Shown here in pieces: positions 30,313 to 32,782 of a stretch of 32,782 bases of DNA (position 1 is its first letter; every line of letters starts with the position of its first letter). Below the pieces are notes generated by a model, which had not been told where the DNA came from, ran no database searches, and saw nothing but the letters and a program-made list of their open reading frames with translations. The stretch comes from Microvirga sp. (GTDB taxonomy: Bacteria; Pseudomonadota; Alphaproteobacteria; Rhizobiales; Beijerinckiaceae). Where the stretch lies: assembly GCF_014699075.1 (NCBI RefSeq), contig NZ_JACXAB010000044.1, positions 1 through 32,782 of the forward strand, given 5' to 3'. A program made the position numbers and the translations under genes.

Positions 30313-30827
30313 GAGGCGTCTCCTTGAGATCTGGTCTCAACATAGGCCTGCTGGCGATCGAGCAGCCCGCTCCAGCCGGTGATATGGCTGTTGCGGCGCT
30401 CGGGGTTGGCGAAAGGCGTCTGGTGGAAGGTTTGGATTGTCTGGCCATGGGCCTCGGCGAAGGTGATTGTCACGGAGGTCTCGATAGCTGCGGACGGTCC
30501 CCCGTCCCAGACGAAACTGAAGACGATCCGGCGATCCCGATCAATCTCGCGGTAGACGCCGCTCTGCCAGTTCTCGCCTCCGGTGTTGGAGAGAAAGCAG
30601 GCTCGCCACGCGCCGCCCACGCGGAACTCATGGCTGAAGTGGGTGCAGCGGCAGCCCTTCGGTGCCCACCAGTGGGTGCGGTGGGACGCGTCTTCCCACA
30701 TCCGGAACACCAGCGCGACCGGGACGTCGAACGCGCGCACGATCAGCAGTTCGTCGTCGCGCAAGGGCATTCCCGGGTCGCGGCCGCGCTCGGCCGCGGC
30801 GCTCCGGGTGTCAGTTCTCGCGCCCAT
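30309..30827 (-). CDS. SRPBCC/AHSA1-type domain protein
   Basis: ATG at 30827 follows AAAGGAGA. It overlaps the end of the ArsR gene by 17 bases and the start of the GST gene by four. The 172-residue product has the START/Bet v1-like Aha1-C pattern: LLIVRAFDVPVALVFRMWED, HWWAPKGCRCTHFSHEFRVG, GVYREIDRDRRIVFSFVW, VTITFAEAHGQTIQTFHQTP, and the final helix HITGWSGLLDRQQAYVE. These proteins form a deep pocket for small hydrophobic ligands. ArsR plus AHSA1 pairs are common, and the ligand may also be what ArsR senses, but none is identified. The last residues (TRSQGDAS) belong to the overlap with GST. Confidence 0.9.
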   Translation of the reverse strand: MGARTDTRSAAAERGRDPGMPLRDDELLIVRAFDVPVALVFRMWEDASHRTHWWAPKGCRCTHFSHEFRVGGAWRACFLSNTGGENWQSGVYREIDRDRRIVFSFVWDGGPSAAIETSVTITFAEAHGQTIQTFHQTPFANPERRNSHITGWSGLLDRQQAYVETRSQGDAS

Positions 30828-31164
30828 CGGTGTCTCCTTTTGTGATCGTCGCGAGGTAGGCCTCCATCTTGTCGAAGCTACCCTCCCAGAAGCGGCGGTA
30901 GGAGGCGAGCCAGCCGTCCAGGTCTTTGAGCGGTCCGGCCTCCAGCCGACACGGCCGCCACTGGGCCTCCCGACCCCGCGAGATCAGGCCCGCCGCCTGC
31001 AGCACCTTGAGGTGTCGCGACACCGCGGGCAGGCTGATGTCGAACGGCTCGGCCAACTCGTTCACGGTGGCCGCCCCGCGCGCGAGCCGGGCCAGGATCG
31101 CCCGTCGTGTGGGATCCGCGAGCGCCGACAGCGTCGTGCTCAGAGGGTCTACCGCGGGCTGCAT
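30811..31164 (-). CDS. ArsR-family winged-helix regulator
   Basis: ATG at 31164 lies seven bases behind GGAGGAG; upstream extensions of this frame are antisense-like and lack a site. The 117-residue protein has the ArsR winged helix: LSALADPTRRAILARLARG, then the recognition helix region ATVNELAEPFDISLPAVSRH and LKVLQAAGLISRGREAQWRP. The typical metal ligands (CxC of alpha3) are absent, so it belongs to the non-metal branch that often partners with AHSA1 proteins. The C-terminal PLKDLDGWLASYRRFWEGSF is the standard tail of that branch. It overlaps both neighbours, so it is translationally coupled. It probably represses its own operon at the palindrome at 32209-32230. Confidence 0.93.
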   Translation of the reverse strand: MQPAVDPLSTTLSALADPTRRAILARLARGAATVNELAEPFDISLPAVSRHLKVLQAAGLISRGREAQWRPCRLEAGPLKDLDGWLASYRRFWEGSFDKMEAYLATITKGDTDGREN

Positions 31165-31421
31165 TCGCTCTCCTCCTCGACCCTGCGGTCGTCGATCGCC
31201 CGGCGACCGCCCAGCCGCTTCAGCCACGGCGTGGCGTGGAAGGCGCACATGAGCAGGTACATCACGACCATTCCGTCCAGCGGCCAACCACTCCCGGGCC
31301 CGCAGTGCGCCTCTGTCGGCCCACTCGCGGCTGCACCGCTTACCAGCGCCATGGCCGCAAAGGTCGACGCCGCGGCGAGGTTCAACCACTCCGCGGTCTC
31401 GGGCACGGAGGTTCCGTTCAC
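31149..31421 (-). CDS. Small two-helix membrane protein in the ArsR operon, 90 residues
   Basis: The start is GTG at 31421, overlapping the DUF899 stop (GTGA), and the end overlaps the ArsR start by 16 bases. This placement, rather than similarity, is the main evidence for the gene. It begins MNGTSVPETAEWLNLAAAST and has hydrophobic helices at about 13-33 and about 50-64 (MVVMYLLMCAFHATPWLKRL), then a charged C-terminal tail (GGRRAIDDRRVEEESECSPR). No family is recognised. It may be a membrane partner of the DUF899 oxidoreductase. Confidence 0.7.
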   Translation of the reverse strand: MNGTSVPETAEWLNLAAASTFAAMALVSGAAASGPTEAHCGPGSGWPLDGMVVMYLLMCAFHATPWLKRLGGRRAIDDRRVEEESECSPR

Positions 31422-32167
31422 ACCTTGGCGCCCGCGCTAGCGGCCCGGAACGCCGCCTCGCCGGCCTCAGACACCGCGACCCATCTGGGATCCGGGGCGG
31501 TGTCCGGTGCGTAGCTGTCATGCCAGTTCCACCACTTATAAGTCGGCGTCTGTGGGTATCCTTCCGGCGAGTCCTCCCAAACCTCCTGGCGGCCGAGCGC
31601 CGTCAGGTCGAGGTAGCTCCAAACGGTGCCCATCGCCTCGTCGCCGCGATTGTTGATGAAGTAGGTGCGCACCACGCGCTCGCCGTCACGGAAGAACACG
31701 TTGTGCCCGTGCCATTCGTCGACGCCGAAATCGGTATCGAAGCTGTCGGTCAAAGTGTACCAGGGCATGCTCCAGCCCATCCTCGCTTTCAACCGCGTAA
31801 TATCCGGCTGCGGCGCCCGCGAGACGTAGGCCAGCGTCGTGTCGCGGGCATTCAGGTGAGCGAGGTGCCCTACTTGGTCCGCGCCTAGCGAGCAACCGCG
31901 GCAGGCATGCTCGGGCCAGCCGTGCACCCCGGGCTCGAAGAAGGCCCGATAGACGATGAGCTGCCGCCGGCCTTCGAACATGTCCAGCAGGCTGACTGTG
32001 CCGGATGGTCCTTCAAAGGTGTAGTCCCGCTCGACCGCCATCCAGGGCATCCGCCGCCGTTCAGCAGCGAGGGCGTCGCGGGCGCGGGTATGGGTTTTCT
32101 CCTTCACCAGAAGCTCGAGGCGTGCAGCCTCCCATTCCTGTGGCGAGACGATCGGAGGGGTTTTCAT
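31418..32167 (-). CDS. DUF899 thioredoxin-like dithiol-disulfide oxidoreductase
   Basis: ATG at 32167 lies behind AAAGGAG; a longer frame to 32296 would pass through the operator and is rejected. The 249-residue product begins with the family leader IVSPQEWEAARLELLVKEKT, then the segment RRRMPWMAVERDYTFEGPSG and LLDMFEGRRQLIVYRAFFEP. The redox motif is HACRGCSLGAD (C89, C92), followed by the late ARMGWSMPWYTLTDSFDTDF, VFFRDGERVVRTYFINNRGD and YPQTPTYKWWNWHDSY. The fold is thioredoxin-like and the family is predicted to handle dithiol-disulfide exchange, but the substrate is unestablished. It is the first gene of a five-gene overlapping unit ending with GST. Confidence 0.93.
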   Translation of the reverse strand: MKTPPIVSPQEWEAARLELLVKEKTHTRARDALAAERRRMPWMAVERDYTFEGPSGTVSLLDMFEGRRQLIVYRAFFEPGVHGWPEHACRGCSLGADQVGHLAHLNARDTTLAYVSRAPQPDITRLKARMGWSMPWYTLTDSFDTDFGVDEWHGHNVFFRDGERVVRTYFINNRGDEAMGTVWSYLDLTALGRQEVWEDSPEGYPQTPTYKWWNWHDSYAPDTAPDPRWVAVSEAGEAAFRAASAGAKV

Positions 32168-32208
32168 CGCAATGGCTCCTTTCACGCAGCCTGTGCCGGC
32201 GTCAGGTT

Positions 32209-32230
32209 TATTTAACAAATAGGTTAAATA
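32209..32230 (-). promoter_or_regulatory. Palindromic operator of the DUF899/ArsR operon
   Basis: TATTTAAC (32209-32216) and GTTAAATA (32223-32230) form a perfect inverted repeat around a six-base spacer, an AT-rich island 42 bases before the DUF899 ATG in an otherwise GC-rich region. The size and placement suit a dimeric winged-helix repressor such as the ArsR at 30811-31164. Part of the palindrome could double as promoter elements (TTGTAT upstream on the minus strand, ATAAAC downstream), so binding would block transcription. Confidence 0.75.
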
Positions 32231-32491
32231 CAAGCTCAGACGAGAGTCAACCCCTAACGCCTTGCGCTCGCTGTCGGCGTGAAATCCTGAAGTCACTTAG
32301 GATGCTCATTATCCAGCCGGTCCCAGCCTTCAGAGCGGAACGGGTGGAACCCGAGACGGCGAGCCAGTGAGCGGCGGCACACGCGAGAGAGGCGCCCACC
32401 ACGAAGGCCCTAGAGATTGGGCAGGACCACGTTGCGGCTTGGCCATCATTTCGCATCAGAGCCTGGCAGTGCGACTAGTCGTGGAGGCCAC

Positions 32492-32632
32492 GTCCGCTTT
32501 GCGGCATCAATCGCTTGAAAGCGGACAAGCAGCTTTCAGCCGACTCCAGACATCGGGTGTGACCCGGAGCAAGGTCCGGGTTGAGTCATGGAGAGCTATC
32601 CAGCTTGGACGTGTGGAGGTCCGCTTGTTGCT
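32492..32632. repeat. Interspersed intergenic repeat, copy 8, with adjacent stem-loop
   Basis: GTCCGCTTT (32492-32500) pairs with AAAGCGGAC (32518-32526). Next, AAGGTCCGGGTTGAGTCA (about 32571) through GGACGTGTGGAGGTCCGCTT (about 32608-32627) repeats the order of copy 4. The gene-free interval 32231-32782 shows no coding frame I trust. Confidence 0.55.
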
Positions 32633-32782
32633 CTTAACCTGGTACTGTCATATGTGGACGCTCCCCTTTGGCAAGGGATTTGTTGACGTGTGTGCAAGGT
32701 GGTCGGGTGCTGTTGGGGTGGACGGCCCCCTTACGGCATCGCTGTGCCAGAATGAGGTCGTTGCAGATCTCAGACACAGGAG

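Noticed and set aside
1..32782. CRISPR array, complete insertion sequence, prophage or toxin-antitoxin pair
   Set aside because: No regularly spaced direct repeats, no transposase with terminal inverted repeats, no phage structural genes and no recognisable toxin-antitoxin pair were found by reading.

Overview
The window looks like a chromosomal accessory stretch from a GC-rich alphaproteobacterium of the Hyphomicrobiales (Rhizobiales), most plausibly a Methylobacteriaceae-type genome such as Microvirga or Methylobacterium. The clues are a ROSE RNA thermometer in front of an Hsp20 gene, a DUF1127 mini-protein, CHASE2 cyclase/FecR proteins, several soil-alphaproteobacterial hypothetical proteins, and many degenerate interspersed intergenic repeats. 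Genus is inference; nothing in the window proves it.

Layout. 1-503: 3' end of a subtilisin-like protease. 655-5346 (minus): a signalling block with a decayed GGDEF gene, an intact membrane GGDEF-EAL protein, a chemoreceptor split by an in-frame TGA directly followed by ATG, and the decayed C-terminus of a cyclase-TPR protein. 5459-6302: two small minus-strand genes. 6500-7861: M20 deacylase. 8297-10446: class III cyclase fused to an FGE/sulfatase-modifying-like domain, followed by a secreted DUF4399 protein. 10969-12322: heat-shock unit (predicted RpoH promoter, ROSE element, Hsp20, then two small conserved genes after a strong hairpin). 12686-13831: membrane diguanylate cyclase. 14067-14699: solitary minimal tyrosine recombinase. 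14978-20025 (minus): FecR/vWA surface-type protein and CHASE2 adenylate cyclase, an apparent two-gene unit. 20225-23551: methyltransferase, serine hydrolase of the beta-lactamase fold, and a YqhA-type membrane protein. 23599-25182: a PBP4-type peptidase that reads like an actinobacterial gene. 25563-25620: 3' fragment of a tRNA-Lys gene. 25772-29248: small genes, including a recombinase-like HTH fragment, DUF1127, a coiled-coil protein paired with a receiver that has lost its phospho-Asp, and a PilZ protein. 29653-32167 (minus): compact overlapping ArsR-type stress operon (DUF899, membrane protein, ArsR, SRPBCC, GST) behind an AT-rich palindromic operator.

The recurrent theme is second-messenger signalling: two intact GGDEF proteins and one relic, a PilZ c-di-GMP receptor, two intact class III cyclases and one relic, a chemoreceptor and an atypical receiver. 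Several units are broken, and intergenic spaces hold both gene relics and copies of one repeat family, so the region appears to be actively eroding and acquiring genes (integrase, tRNA fragment, foreign-looking PBP4). The best candidates for something under-described are the FecR-vWA/CHASE2-cyclase pair, the cyclase with a cysteine-less FGE domain next to a secreted DUF4399 protein, and the repeat family. No CRISPR array, complete insertion sequence, rRNA or intact tRNA was seen.
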